From contig CANGIT010000005.1 in assembly GCA_947454155.1 (NCBI GenBank), positions 1-64,000 of the forward strand: a DNA stretch of 64,000 bases, in the 5' to 3' direction. The DNA comes from Chitinophagaceae bacterium (lineage in GTDB: Bacteria; Bacteroidota; Bacteroidia; Chitinophagales; Chitinophagaceae). Positions 19,127 through 28,409 of this stretch are shown here, piece after piece. A program made the translations under genes and the position numbers. The notes beneath the pieces were generated by a model, which ran no database searches, was not told the DNA's origin, and worked only from the letters and a program-made list of their open reading frames with translations. How positions within the stretch are numbered: the stretch's first letter is position 1; each line of letters opens with the position of its first letter.

Positions 19127-21078
19127 TGATGACGCAAGAGCAGTTAATCGCCGATTTTAAACAGAAGGCGACAGATTTCGGGCTGGATGCCCTTAAGAAA
19201 GACAAGGACTTTTTCAGCAGGGCGCAAGAGAAGCTAAATGATATCCGCCATCTTTTCAACGACCTTTACCATCATCACCCTTATGGGGTAAGGGTATGGG
19301 AAGAACTCACGGATAGCCTTATACGTAACTATGCAGACCGGCCGGCCACCTTTCGCAAAGCGGACAAGAAAAAAGCAGAACAAGGTAAATGGTTTCTGAG
19401 CAATGACATTGCCGGCATGAGTCTCTATGTAGACCGCTTCGCAGGCTCCATCGGCAACATGACAGACAAACTCCCCTACCTCAAATCGCTGGGCGTTAAT
19501 TTTTTACACCTGATGCCCTTGTTTGAGAGTCCCGAAGGCGAAAGCGATGGCGGTTATGCCGTATCTGATTTCAGAACGATAGACAGAAGATTTGGCTCTA
19601 TCGAAGACCTGAAGAAACTGCGGAAACAGATGGAGAAAGAGAACATGTACCTGATGCTCGACATCGTACTGAACCACACTTCCTATCACCACGAATGGGC
19701 TCAAAAAGCGAAAGCAGGCGATCCATTCTATCAGGATTATTATTATTTTTTCGATCATCGCGAAATGCCTGATGCTTTTGAGCAAACCATGCCGGAGATT
19801 TTTCCGGAAAGTTCGCCAGGCAGTTTTTCTTATGTACCCGAATGCAACAGGTGGGTGATGACGGTTTTCCATCATTACCAGTGGGACCTGAATTTCAGAA
19901 ATCCCATCGTGTTTCGTGAGATGCTCGACAACATTTTTTTCTATGCCAACCTTGGCGTAGACATCTTGCGCATTGATGCGCCTGCCTTCATCTGGAAAGA
20001 GATGGGCACCACCTGCCAGAATCTTCCTCAAGCCCATACGCTGCTTCGGTTGATCAAACTTTGCGTGGAAGTGGCCACACCAGGTATGGCATTGCTGGGT
20101 GAAGCTATCGTTGCGCCGAAAGAAATCATGAAGTATTTTGGAACGGATGACTATACTGCTCGCGAATGCGACTTTGCTTACAACGCCACCCATATGGCCT
20201 TGCAATGGGATATGCTGGCCACGGGAGATGTGAAAGTGATGATGGCCGCTCAACACGAATTGTTGCAAAAACCCTATGGTACCTCATGGATCACTTACAC
20301 GCGTTGTCATGATGATATCGGTTTGGGCTATGATGATTACATGATACGCCAGGCCGGCTTCGACCCCTATGAACACCGGAGGTTTCTGAAAGATTTTTAT
20401 TCGGGTGTTCACCCTGTATCCACCGCCAGCGGTGCTTTGTTTTCTTCCAATCCCAAAACAGGAGATGCAAGAATCTCCGGTTCACTGGCCTCTTTATGCG
20501 GACTCGAAAGCGCCTTCAATGAAAATAATTCAAATGCCATCAACACCGCCATCCGCAGAATTTTGCTGATGCAGGCACACAGCTTTTTCATTGGAGGTGT
20601 GCCAATGTTGTTTTATGGAGATGAGGCAGGATATACTAACGATTACAGCTACCTGAACGATCCGGGAAAAAGTTACGACAACCGATGGATGCACCGCCCG
20701 TTGATCAATTGGGAAAAAAACAATCGCATCCATGAATCAGGCACTCACGAAAATATCATTTTCTCAGGAACGCAGCGCCTGCTGAACATCAGAAAAAGCA
20801 AGGAAGTATTCAGCGACCGCAACAATATGATATGGCTGACACCCCACAATGACCATGTGGCCGGCTATCTTCGTCATTCAAATGAGAAAAACATTTTCTG
20901 CCTTTTCAATTTCAGCAACGAAACCACCGGATTAACCTGGTATGCCTTTAAAGAAAAACACCTCAGACCTTCGCAGCTGTTGGATCTTTGGAGTGGAAAT
21001 ATTTTCAATGTGGGTCACGACCACGAATACCTGATTTTAGATCCTTATCAGTTTTGTGTGTTGGAGGTGGTGAATTGA
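19126..21078 (+). CDS. Amylosucrase (GH13)
   Basis: The 650-residue length matches amylosucrases. An N-terminal helical part (about 1-90) leads into a GH13 barrel with MLDIVLNHTSYHHEWAQKA, DILRIDAPAFIWKEMGT (Asp nucleophile), LLGEAIVAP (acid/base Glu) and YTRCHDDIGLGYDD (third Asp). The FIWKEMGTTCQNLPQAH stretch is the hallmark of the amylosucrase subfamily. The enzyme moves glucose from sucrose onto an alpha-1,4-glucan and releases fructose. It has no signal peptide and should act in the cytosol, next to the fructokinase gene it overlaps by 1 nt. A sucrose hydrolase of the same subfamily is the main alternative. Confidence 0.92.
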   Translation: MMTQEQLIADFKQKATDFGLDALKKDKDFFSRAQEKLNDIRHLFNDLYHHHPYGVRVWEELTDSLIRNYADRPATFRKADKKKAEQGKWFLSNDIAGMSLYVDRFAGSIGNMTDKLPYLKSLGVNFLHLMPLFESPEGESDGGYAVSDFRTIDRRFGSIEDLKKLRKQMEKENMYLMLDIVLNHTSYHHEWAQKAKAGDPFYQDYYYFFDHREMPDAFEQTMPEIFPESSPGSFSYVPECNRWVMTVFHHYQWDLNFRNPIVFREMLDNIFFYANLGVDILRIDAPAFIWKEMGTTCQNLPQAHTLLRLIKLCVEVATPGMALLGEAIVAPKEIMKYFGTDDYTARECDFAYNATHMALQWDMLATGDVKVMMAAQHELLQKPYGTSWITYTRCHDDIGLGYDDYMIRQAGFDPYEHRRFLKDFYSGVHPVSTASGALFSSNPKTGDARISGSLASLCGLESAFNENNSNAINTAIRRILLMQAHSFFIGGVPMLFYGDEAGYTNDYSYLNDPGKSYDNRWMHRPLINWEKNNRIHESGTHENIIFSGTQRLLNIRKSKEVFSDRNNMIWLTPHNDHVAGYLRHSNEKNIFCLFNFSNETTGLTWYAFKEKHLRPSQLLDLWSGNIFNVGHDHEYLILDPYQFCVLEVVN

Positions 21079-21110
21079 TTTGATGATTTGGTGATTTGAT
21101 GATTTGATGA
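21079..21110. repeat. Octamer tandem array (tttgatga)4 directly after a stop codon
   Basis: Four copies of tttgatga (one with a single change, tttggtga) begin at the base after the amylosucrase TGA. Placement is the same as for the heptamer arrays at 17949 and 28361. Confidence 0.93.
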
Positions 21111-21169
21111 TTGAGGACGCTTTTAACCGCATCTTCAAATTTTCAGATCACCAAATTTGCTTACCTCCC

Positions 21170-22813
21170 CTACTTCACATATCCTTTATATTCCAGCTTA
21201 AATTTTTTCTTCATCGCCAGCAACACACCATTGGTCCAGCCGAAACCATCTTGGCCGGGATATTCGCCGCCGCCGGCTTCGAGTGAAAGATTTTCCACAT
21301 TGTATTTTTCCATCATTTTTCCTGTGCGGAGATAAACATCTGTATTGAGTTTCAGCCAGCGGTAAGCAATGTCTTTAGCCAAAGTCTTTTGTCCGCAACG
21401 GTCCAGTCCCCAAATACTCATCCATTGTAAAGGCGCCCAGCCGTTTGGTGAATCCCATTGCTGATGAGTGTTTTTTTCAACCGAAATCAATCCACCATCC
21501 TTCAACAGTTTGCTTTTCAGTACGGCAGCCATCTGTGTAGCTTTAAGCTGTTGCTTTTTCAGATCGTCTGTTTTGAAACAAAGCGGGAACATGCCCCCCA
21601 AACTGATCTTATCGATTTTTTTATTGTTGATGAAATGATAATCGGTATAAAAATGCTGAGATGAATTCCAAAAGTATTGGTTGATGTTTCCTCTTGTATA
21701 AAACCCGCCCGATGCATTTTTAACGCCGCATACTTTCCTTGCTGTGATTACCACTTCCTGCAATTTCATCATCAGTGCATTCAGGTCCACCGGAAGAATG
21801 TTGATGGTTTCAATGGTGGTAAGATGTTCACCGTCTGCAAACCAGCGGCTGCTGAAATCCCATCCGCTGCAAGCTCCGGCTCTCAGGTTGCGATAGGTGA
21901 GTCTGCGTATGCTGTCTGTTGCGCGGTTCATGGCCGCTTCGGAGGCAAACCGACGGGTACTCATGAATTCCGTCACCGCCATGTCGGCGGTTTTCACGTC
22001 TGCCGCAAAACTTTCCTGACGAGGCGATTCATTATCGTCCCAGTACCGGTTGAGGTAAGTGCCGTCTTTCATTCTCACCACTCTCTTGTAAGCTTCACCG
22101 GGTCGTAATGAAGAAGCGCCTTCCATCCAGTAACCATATTCATGTTCAAGCTCTGTGAGGTATTTGCGGTATACTTCTTTTCCTTTGTGCTGGGCCAAAA
22201 GCTCAACCATCAGCGCAAAAAATGGAGGCTGAGAACGACTGAGATAATAAGAGCGGTTGCCATTGGGAATATGTCCGTAAGTACGAATGAGATAAGCGAA
22301 ATTGTCCACCATATGCTCTACAGTTTCAGTTTCACCGCTTTCCAGCAATCCGAGCATAGTGAAATATGAGTCCCAGTAGTATATTTCACGAAACCTTCCT
22401 CCGGGCACGATATAAGGACCGGGCAAAGGCAACAAACTGCTGTATGTATTGGTAGCATCGGCTTCACGTTTCAGCGTACTCCAGAGGTTTTTGACATGCA
22501 TGCTCACGTCTTTCTCCTGTTGAAAATAATTCAAAGCAGGTGGAGCTGCGGGTAAGTCGAAATTGTTGAGTACGAAATTTTTCAGGTCGAAAGCCGAATC
22601 GGATTTTTGCTTGTAATAATCGCTCAGAATCAACTTTGGATCGCGCTTGGCGATGCAATCCACAAAAGTTTTATTGTCGGGAAATACATGGTTCAGCTGC
22701 ACATCTACAAACAACTGTCCGTAAATCATATCCGGTGTAGGCGGATAATTATCCTGGGCAAAGCTCAATAAGGAGCATAGTGCGATGGCAAAGCTGAAAA
22801 GGAATTTAAGCAT
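21170..22813 (-). CDS. treA: Exported trehalase (GH37)
   Basis: The start at MLKFLFSFAIALCSLLSFAQ gives 547 residues with a signal peptide; the track start 18 codons upstream lacks one. Both trehalase signatures are visible: PGGRFREIYYWDSYF (near 150) and QQWDSPNGWAPLQW (near 460). GEYPGQDGFGWTNGV near the C-terminus is also standard for the family. It hydrolyses trehalose to two glucoses in the periplasm. It lies at the end of the minus-strand CAZyme series, 44 bp after the terminator of the haloperoxidase gene, and converges on amylosucrase. Confidence 0.95.
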   Translation of the reverse strand: MLKFLFSFAIALCSLLSFAQDNYPPTPDMIYGQLFVDVQLNHVFPDNKTFVDCIAKRDPKLILSDYYKQKSDSAFDLKNFVLNNFDLPAAPPALNYFQQEKDVSMHVKNLWSTLKREADATNTYSSLLPLPGPYIVPGGRFREIYYWDSYFTMLGLLESGETETVEHMVDNFAYLIRTYGHIPNGNRSYYLSRSQPPFFALMVELLAQHKGKEVYRKYLTELEHEYGYWMEGASSLRPGEAYKRVVRMKDGTYLNRYWDDNESPRQESFAADVKTADMAVTEFMSTRRFASEAAMNRATDSIRRLTYRNLRAGACSGWDFSSRWFADGEHLTTIETINILPVDLNALMMKLQEVVITARKVCGVKNASGGFYTRGNINQYFWNSSQHFYTDYHFINNKKIDKISLGGMFPLCFKTDDLKKQQLKATQMAAVLKSKLLKDGGLISVEKNTHQQWDSPNGWAPLQWMSIWGLDRCGQKTLAKDIAYRWLKLNTDVYLRTGKMMEKYNVENLSLEAGGGEYPGQDGFGWTNGVLLAMKKKFKLEYKGYVK

Positions 22814-22847
22814 GGCAAGTTCAATTTTATCGGTGGGTAAATTACGG

Positions 22848-22882
22848 AAAAACAGAAAGCCCACCATAGAAATGGTGGGCTT
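22848..22882 (-). terminator. Rho-independent terminator after haloperoxidase gene 1
   Basis: An 11-bp perfect stem (AAGCCCACCAT / ATGGTGGGCTT, 22857-22867 and 22872-22882) with a 4-nt loop is followed on the minus strand by TCTGTTTTT. It lies 40 bp after the stop of the gene at 22923 and just before the trehalase start. Confidence 0.75.
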
Positions 22883-22922
22883 GATTTTGTCATCCCTCTA
22901 AAGGGATTATATAGGTCTTCAT

Positions 22923-24473
22923 TTACTCTGCACCATCTGTTTGTGCTCGTTGTACAGCATAGTTGCCAACATTGTTGCCAACGGTAAATCCCACTTCGCA
23001 ATCACTTCTGTAATGGATGCCTCCGTATAGTCTCGACATCGAAGCTTCTTTGGCCATCGTTTGATAATCATTGCTTCTTTCCGGAATGATGTGCGATAAG
23101 ATACAGGCTGCCGCCGCACTGAATGTGGAATGCCCCGAAATATAAGCCGGGAAATTAGGAACGCCTGTCAGGGTTTTGATTTCGGGATTCAGCTGTGTTG
23201 GTCTTGGGTTGAAGTAATAATACTTGGTGTACCAGCAAACGATACCGGCATCCATCATCGACATGTTGAGCAAAGCCATGTTTCTGGCCCAGCGTACTTC
23301 GCTGAAATTTTTAGTGATGAAATCGTCGGCGGCAATGGCATTCCAGTGACCGGGCGGAGTATACGTTCCCACACCATCGGCCCAGAAGTGCACGATTCTT
23401 GTTTTCTCTCTGGTGGGATGTTTGATCTGATCCAGCACCTCGGCCAGTTCGGTTTGCATTTGAGTGCTGTGAACAGAAGGCGGTGGCGGCGGAAGGAGTG
23501 ATACTTTGGTAAGAGAATCAAACAAGAATGTTTTTACATTGCCGAACAAAGGCAGCATAGGAGGACGTTTGGGCGATTCCAAACTGATCCATGGGGTTTC
23601 GCCTCTTGAAACGGCATCGGATTCCAATTGAGCCCAGATGGCGGGTGTACCCACGGCAGCGCCTGCACGATCGCCTCTTGCACGGGCTACGAATTTCGCA
23701 GCCACCGCTTTACCTAAAGCCTCACCGGCGTCGATATCACTTCTTACATTGGCACCCGAAATGATGCGGGCTCTTTTATGTTCTTCTATCTTTTGCTGGA
23801 TGTAATCCTGATCGCCGGGAAACAACAGTTTCAGCATTTCGGCGCAAACACCCGCCACTGTTGCGTCTTCGGAAGGATAAGACGACAAAGGACTTTTAGG
23901 AATCATTACGTTAAGCGTAGAGTCTACCCTGTAAGGTGCAGGACGGTTGTAAAGCTTTTTATAGTACCAGGCCGCCACCAGCGCGTCATATTGAGCGGCA
24001 CTTACATAGGCGTAGGCTCTTGCCGCATAAGGCGGATTGGCAAATGGAAAAAGCGGGTAGGCCAAAGGGTTAGCGGCACTCGGAATCGGATAAGTGCCAT
24101 CCGCATTCTGATAAGGTGGCAAGTTGTGCTTGGCCACCAGTTCTCTCATGATCTCATTCCAGCGCAAAACCGCGCCGGCGCTCCAATAATTCACAATTTC
24201 TTTTTCTTCTCTCGAAAGATTGTATTGACAGCTTTTGATCTCGTTGATTTGTGCCACATAATCGGGAGTATTGGTAGCGGCTGGAGCAGGCACTGAAATT
24301 TCACTGGGTGAAGTCAACAAAATCGGTTTCCATAAACCCGCATTTTCGTCGGGATTGGTAGGATTCAATGCAGGCGTATTGTCGGTACGGCCTTCCACTT
24401 CTTTGCTGCAGGATGTAAATACCATAACAGCCACGGTGGCCATGATGAATGTGCTGAATATAATTTTTTTCAT
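22923..24473 (-). CDS. Vanadium-dependent haloperoxidase-like (PAP2 fold) lipoprotein
   Basis: The start at MKKIIFSTFIMATVAVMVFTSC gives 516 residues with a lipoprotein Cys. The three vanadate/phosphate-binding motifs are present near the C-terminus: KYYYFNPRP (KX6RP), YISGHSTFSA (SGH) and SRLYGGIHYRSD (SRX5HX3D). Families with this motif set are vanadium haloperoxidases or related acid phosphatases; motif reading cannot decide which. Upstream lies a beta-barrel gene on the same strand, 80 nt away, suggesting co-expression. A second, more diverged member is encoded at 34762. Confidence 0.88.
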   Translation of the reverse strand: MKKIIFSTFIMATVAVMVFTSCSKEVEGRTDNTPALNPTNPDENAGLWKPILLTSPSEISVPAPAATNTPDYVAQINEIKSCQYNLSREEKEIVNYWSAGAVLRWNEIMRELVAKHNLPPYQNADGTYPIPSAANPLAYPLFPFANPPYAARAYAYVSAAQYDALVAAWYYKKLYNRPAPYRVDSTLNVMIPKSPLSSYPSEDATVAGVCAEMLKLLFPGDQDYIQQKIEEHKRARIISGANVRSDIDAGEALGKAVAAKFVARARGDRAGAAVGTPAIWAQLESDAVSRGETPWISLESPKRPPMLPLFGNVKTFLFDSLTKVSLLPPPPPSVHSTQMQTELAEVLDQIKHPTREKTRIVHFWADGVGTYTPPGHWNAIAADDFITKNFSEVRWARNMALLNMSMMDAGIVCWYTKYYYFNPRPTQLNPEIKTLTGVPNFPAYISGHSTFSAAAACILSHIIPERSNDYQTMAKEASMSRLYGGIHYRSDCEVGFTVGNNVGNYAVQRAQTDGAE

Positions 24474-24553
24474 TTTATCAATTTTGAAGTAAAGGGGTAA
24501 TGTTGTGAAAACAGTGTTGTTGGTTGAATCGATTTGGATCATTCTGTCTTCAA

Positions 24554-25525
24554 TTATTGTGTAACAGCAGCGCCGGTGGAGGACACAGCGGCTTTTTTCT
24601 TCTCTTTCTTTTTCAATTCAAACACATAAAGCAATCCGCCATGATAAGTATTGGACTGTCCCATGTTTCTTCCGGCTACGGTAAAATCCGCACCGCCTTC
24701 CACGGCAAACTCATGTTCGGTGAAAATCACATATTTTACTTTCGCACCTAATGTGGCGGCATCCATACGGTTGCTGGGGAAAGGCATGTTGTTGCGCGTG
24801 ATGTCGAATCCACCTAGTGTTTTCCATTGGTTGAAGACCGCTTCCGCGATCAGGCGATCACTTCTGTAACCCGCGCGGATATTGAAGTTGGCGGCATTGG
24901 GCATTTCCACTTCATTGCTTAAAATCAAATGATCGGTATAATAGGCCGTTCTGTCGATCTTGATGTTGTCTCTCAGCACCCAGGTGGCCGAACCGGTGAA
25001 GAATATATTGTTATACTGATAATCCACCAGCGCACGAAGCGAAGCTGTTTTGCTTCTCAAACCGATGGACAGCGGAAGATAATCGGCAACATAATTGCTC
25101 AAGGGAACAGAAACGCCACCAATGGCATAAAAAGCAAAAGTTCCTTTCCACAAATCCTTTTCCAGTGGCAGGTATTTTACATACAAGCTCAGGTCCTGAA
25201 CACCTTTCATGCTGTGCAATGTACCGGCTGATGCTTTGGTGGAAACATAAGGAACATTGAAAAGCACATTGAGCTTGTCGGTAACACCATAGTTGCCCAT
25301 GAGGGCGTATGATTGAGCGGAAACTGTACCCAGATTTTCATTGTTTCTTTTCAAGGTTCCTTCCCAATAATTTTTCCAGCTGCTGTACATATAGGCCGGT
25401 CCAACGCAAAATCTTTTTTTACCCATCATGATGGCGTCCAAATCAGTTTGGGCTGTAGAAATATTAGTGATCAGAAATAATAAGGCAAGCAAAGCGGCTG
25501 CTTTTACTGTTTTATTCGAATTCAT
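24554..25525 (-). CDS. Outer-membrane beta-barrel protein (transporter-like)
   Basis: The start at MNSNKTVKAAALLALLFLITNISTAQ gives 323 residues with a signal peptide. The body alternates hydrophobic strands and short turns (LMGNYGVTDKLNVLFNVPYVSTK, LSLYVKYLPL, LRALVDYQYNNIFFTGSATWVLRDN, FNIRAGYRSDRLIAEAVFN) and ends in an aromatic strand (GGLLYVFELKKK) with a charged tail. The pattern matches outer-membrane transporter-like barrels of the phenol-degradation MetA type, whose substrate is rarely known. It lies directly upstream of the haloperoxidase-like gene and may share its promoter. Confidence 0.75.
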   Translation of the reverse strand: MNSNKTVKAAALLALLFLITNISTAQTDLDAIMMGKKRFCVGPAYMYSSWKNYWEGTLKRNNENLGTVSAQSYALMGNYGVTDKLNVLFNVPYVSTKASAGTLHSMKGVQDLSLYVKYLPLEKDLWKGTFAFYAIGGVSVPLSNYVADYLPLSIGLRSKTASLRALVDYQYNNIFFTGSATWVLRDNIKIDRTAYYTDHLILSNEVEMPNAANFNIRAGYRSDRLIAEAVFNQWKTLGGFDITRNNMPFPSNRMDAATLGAKVKYVIFTEHEFAVEGGADFTVAGRNMGQSNTYHGGLLYVFELKKKEKKKAAVSSTGAAVTQ

Positions 25526-25688
25526 TGTAAATGTTGAAATTGTTGTTGATGAAAATATTTTCTTATTCACATGGATTGGGTTTTTCGAATGATGCTATTG
25601 CGATGATTAATGATCACAAATACATCCAAGTCTAATACCCTGATGTAAACAGAAAGAAATGGAGATGCACTCCTTTGGCATTAAAATA

Positions 25689-26246
25689 TTAAGCAACAAT
25701 TTCGGGAGGACGCTCGGGAGATTCCTGATGCTGTACGGGGATGTACAAAGAGAGGTACTCAGGATAGGTTGAAAGTACGCATTTGTAAGCAGAAGCTGAA
25801 GTCGAATGAAGTAAAACCTCTTCAAAATCGTCTATCGCTGTTTTTACTGTAGTTTTGGATGAACCTGATTTCTGATGGCCTGATTTATCGATACCATTGG
25901 CTTTGGCAAAATAATCACCGGTATTTTGTTTGATTTTTCCGGAAGCTTCATTCTGGATGCATTTCAGCACCAAAAAACCATTTTCAATTTTTCTTTCCAC
26001 GTAATTGTAATCAACGCCTTTGATCGTGATGTGCCCATCATGGCGCTGAAAAGCAGTGTTTTGGTAATAGGGCATGTTCAATGGTACACGAAGTTCAACC
26101 AGTTGATTGTTGTTGTATTTTTTTTGATCGAGGGTTTGGGCCATCTGATCATCCGACCGCTGTAAAAGATATTGCTGCATGAAGTAATAACCCGTTACGT
26201 TGAACAGAAAGATAATCAGCAATGATATGGTCAGAATTTTTTTCAA
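25689..26246 (-). CDS. Hypothetical membrane-anchored protein
   Basis: The 185-residue protein has one N-terminal membrane segment (ILTISLLIIFLFNVTGYYFM) and a soluble domain of about 160 residues with beta-strand character (LVELRVPLNMPYYQ, HITIKGVDYNYVERKIENGFLVLKCI). A Ser/Lys-rich linker follows near 130, and the tail is Pro/Glu-rich (ESPERPPEIVA). I do not recognise the family. Its start lies 6 nt after the GH65 stop, so it is probably in the same operon. Confidence 0.7.
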   Translation of the reverse strand: MKKILTISLLIIFLFNVTGYYFMQQYLLQRSDDQMAQTLDQKKYNNNQLVELRVPLNMPYYQNTAFQRHDGHITIKGVDYNYVERKIENGFLVLKCIQNEASGKIKQNTGDYFAKANGIDKSGHQKSGSSKTTVKTAIDDFEEVLLHSTSASAYKCVLSTYPEYLSLYIPVQHQESPERPPEIVA

Positions 26247-26252
26247 AATTGT

Positions 26253-28274
26253 TTACCGGGTGATAAAGATATGTTTTTGAGATGAAATGGAAATACGGAG
26301 CATCTTCCAATTTTTGGGCAAGCAGGATTTCTTTTGAATGATGCCCTGTGTTGTGAATTCGAGTCCGCCGAAACCCATCATGATGGCTTGCAGAATGCCG
26401 CCGGCTCCGGTGGCGAAATAAGGATTGGTACCGCCTTTGGTTTCGGCAATCACCCTGAAAGGCGGATTCAGATTGGGTTCGTAAGCATCTTTGAACCAAT
26501 GGTAAGCTTTCTCGGGCTCATTTAATCGGGCATGCAGCAGCGTGAATATCCCCTGCGTCATGGCTGGCGTACCTTCATTGGGCACGCGGGTTTCGTAATA
26601 TTCCAGGTCTTTTCTGATTTGTGCCGTGTCTTTGATTTCTTTCAATGGATAGGCCAAGAGGTTGACATCGGCCTGTTTGATGCCTTCACCTTTGTAGGAC
26701 TCGTGCTCTGCCGTTACCCCATTCTCCATTTTTAAAATAGGAATATTGTTGGCTACATAAAGCCAGTCGGCATCGGGTGTAAGTCCAAGTATTTTGGCTG
26801 CTTCAGTGGCATATTGCAAATCGGCTTTGGCCGCTGCATTGGTAAACGCATTGTTGTTTACGTTTTCGGCCCATTCGTCTGCTGCCACCACATTGTTGAT
26901 GTCGTAATGACCAGGACCATTTCTCTCCACGCGTGATGCCCAGAATTCGGCTGTGGCTTTGAGGATAGGATAACCTTTGTCTGCCAGCCATTGTTTATCC
27001 TGCGTCACACAATAATAGTTCCAGGCGGCAATGCCAACACAGGCGGTGATATGATGCTCGAAGGGTCCACTCAAGGCCCAAACGGGCGTTTCTTCCACAC
27101 CGGTTTCAGCACTTTCCCAGGGAAACATGGCGCCTTTGTATCCTTTGCTGAAAGCGTTTCTTCTCGCGGCGTCCAAACGCTGAAAGCGATACTCCAGCAT
27201 GCTTTTCGCGAGTTCGGGGTGCAGGACTAACAGCGATGGATACATCCAAAGTTCAGTATCCCAGAACACATGACCATTGTATCCCAATCCACTCAGGCCC
27301 ATGGGCGATGGCGACAAGGCCGTTCCTTCTCTGGTGAAGGAATACAGATGATACATCATGGAATGAACATCCTGTTGTGCCTGTGGGTCGCCGTCTATGG
27401 TGATATCGCTTTGCCATAAGGCATCCCAGGCTTTTTGATGAAAGGCAATCAATCGGTCTCTGCCTTCGAGCTTGGCGAAAATGGTGGCACGTTCGGCCTC
27501 ATTCAACGGATCGTTGTGATGGGCCGAAGTGATGGAAGACCCGGCAATGGAAAAGGAATAGGTGTTACCGGCTTTCAGTGCTTTCCCGAATTTCATCAGG
27601 TGCATGTTGTTGTCCCACATCTCGTGAATCACTCGGGGCTCCTGTCCGTGCGGCTCACTGAACAAAAAAGTATTGGAGGCGCAAAGTGTCAGTTTTCCCG
27701 TAGGACTTTTAGCCGTGGATGTCAATAAGCTGATGACCACATGCGGACGATCGATTTCGTTGTAATAATTCTGCACCTCTTTCAGGGCATCAGGAGCTTC
27801 CATTACAGAGGCGCCCGTGATATTGATGTCTTTTTTAGGTGTGATGGTCACATCCATCAATACTGTAAACGGAAGATGGCGTAAAGAATAATACGTGTAG
27901 CGTACACTGGCTTTATCGTTGTAATCGAAAGTAGTGGTGAAGGAAGCATTCTTCATGTCGAGCTCCTGCGTCATGTTGCTCACCGATTTGGCATCCAGTC
28001 TTCTGCCATCGATTTCGAGATACATGTTGAGCAGGTTGAAGCTTTTTAAAAAATTGCTCACCCTTCCCCTGCCGTATAAATCATAGGCACCGGCCAGCAC
28101 CACATCTTTCACTTTGAAAGGCTCGGGCGACGACACCACGCCTATCATACCATTGGCTACGGTAACGCCATAATAATTATTCGGATCGATTTTATCCGCC
28201 TTGATTTTCCAGGCATCGGGCGTTTGTGCCGAAGCGGAAAGCGTAGTGAGGAGGAATATGATGAGATAGCGCAT
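26253..28274 (-). CDS. Exported GH65 family enzyme, probably an alpha-glucoside hydrolase
   Basis: The 673-residue protein has a signal peptide (MRYLIIFLLTTLSASAQ) and the GH65 plan: N-terminal beta-sandwich (about 20-270), linker, and an (alpha/alpha)6 barrel with GYNGHVFWDTELWMYP, AADEWAENVNNNAFTN (general-acid Glu near 466) and KQADVNLLAYP. Classic cytosolic GH65 enzymes are maltose, trehalose or kojibiose phosphorylases. Here export is clear and the C-terminal part reads IAETKGGTNPYFATGAGGILQ, with a Glu near 608. I cannot see the Ser/Gly-rich phosphate loop of the phosphorylases. An exported Flavobacterium GH65 kojibiose hydrolase is a known precedent, so hydrolysis is likelier than phosphorolysis. 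It sits between GH3 and a small membrane protein. Confidence 0.88.
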   Translation of the reverse strand: MRYLIIFLLTTLSASAQTPDAWKIKADKIDPNNYYGVTVANGMIGVVSSPEPFKVKDVVLAGAYDLYGRGRVSNFLKSFNLLNMYLEIDGRRLDAKSVSNMTQELDMKNASFTTTFDYNDKASVRYTYYSLRHLPFTVLMDVTITPKKDINITGASVMEAPDALKEVQNYYNEIDRPHVVISLLTSTAKSPTGKLTLCASNTFLFSEPHGQEPRVIHEMWDNNMHLMKFGKALKAGNTYSFSIAGSSITSAHHNDPLNEAERATIFAKLEGRDRLIAFHQKAWDALWQSDITIDGDPQAQQDVHSMMYHLYSFTREGTALSPSPMGLSGLGYNGHVFWDTELWMYPSLLVLHPELAKSMLEYRFQRLDAARRNAFSKGYKGAMFPWESAETGVEETPVWALSGPFEHHITACVGIAAWNYYCVTQDKQWLADKGYPILKATAEFWASRVERNGPGHYDINNVVAADEWAENVNNNAFTNAAAKADLQYATEAAKILGLTPDADWLYVANNIPILKMENGVTAEHESYKGEGIKQADVNLLAYPLKEIKDTAQIRKDLEYYETRVPNEGTPAMTQGIFTLLHARLNEPEKAYHWFKDAYEPNLNPPFRVIAETKGGTNPYFATGAGGILQAIMMGFGGLEFTTQGIIQKKSCLPKNWKMLRISISSQKHIFITR

Positions 28275-28360
28275 ACGATTTTTTTGTTTACACTGTTGAA
28301 TGCGTTCAATTGGTACAATGTGTTTATGAACCGATTGAACTTTTCAAACCAATCTGGCTT

Positions 28361-28409
28361 ATCCAGTATCCAGTATCCAGTATCCAGTATCCAGCATCCA
28401 GCATCCAGT
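28361..28409. repeat. Heptamer tandem array (atccagt/atccagc)7 next to a stop codon
   Basis: Seven copies of atccagt or atccagc run from 28361 to 28409 and end at the base before the TAG of the minus-strand GH3 gene (28410-28412). Read on the minus strand, the array starts directly after the stop. Confidence 0.95.
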
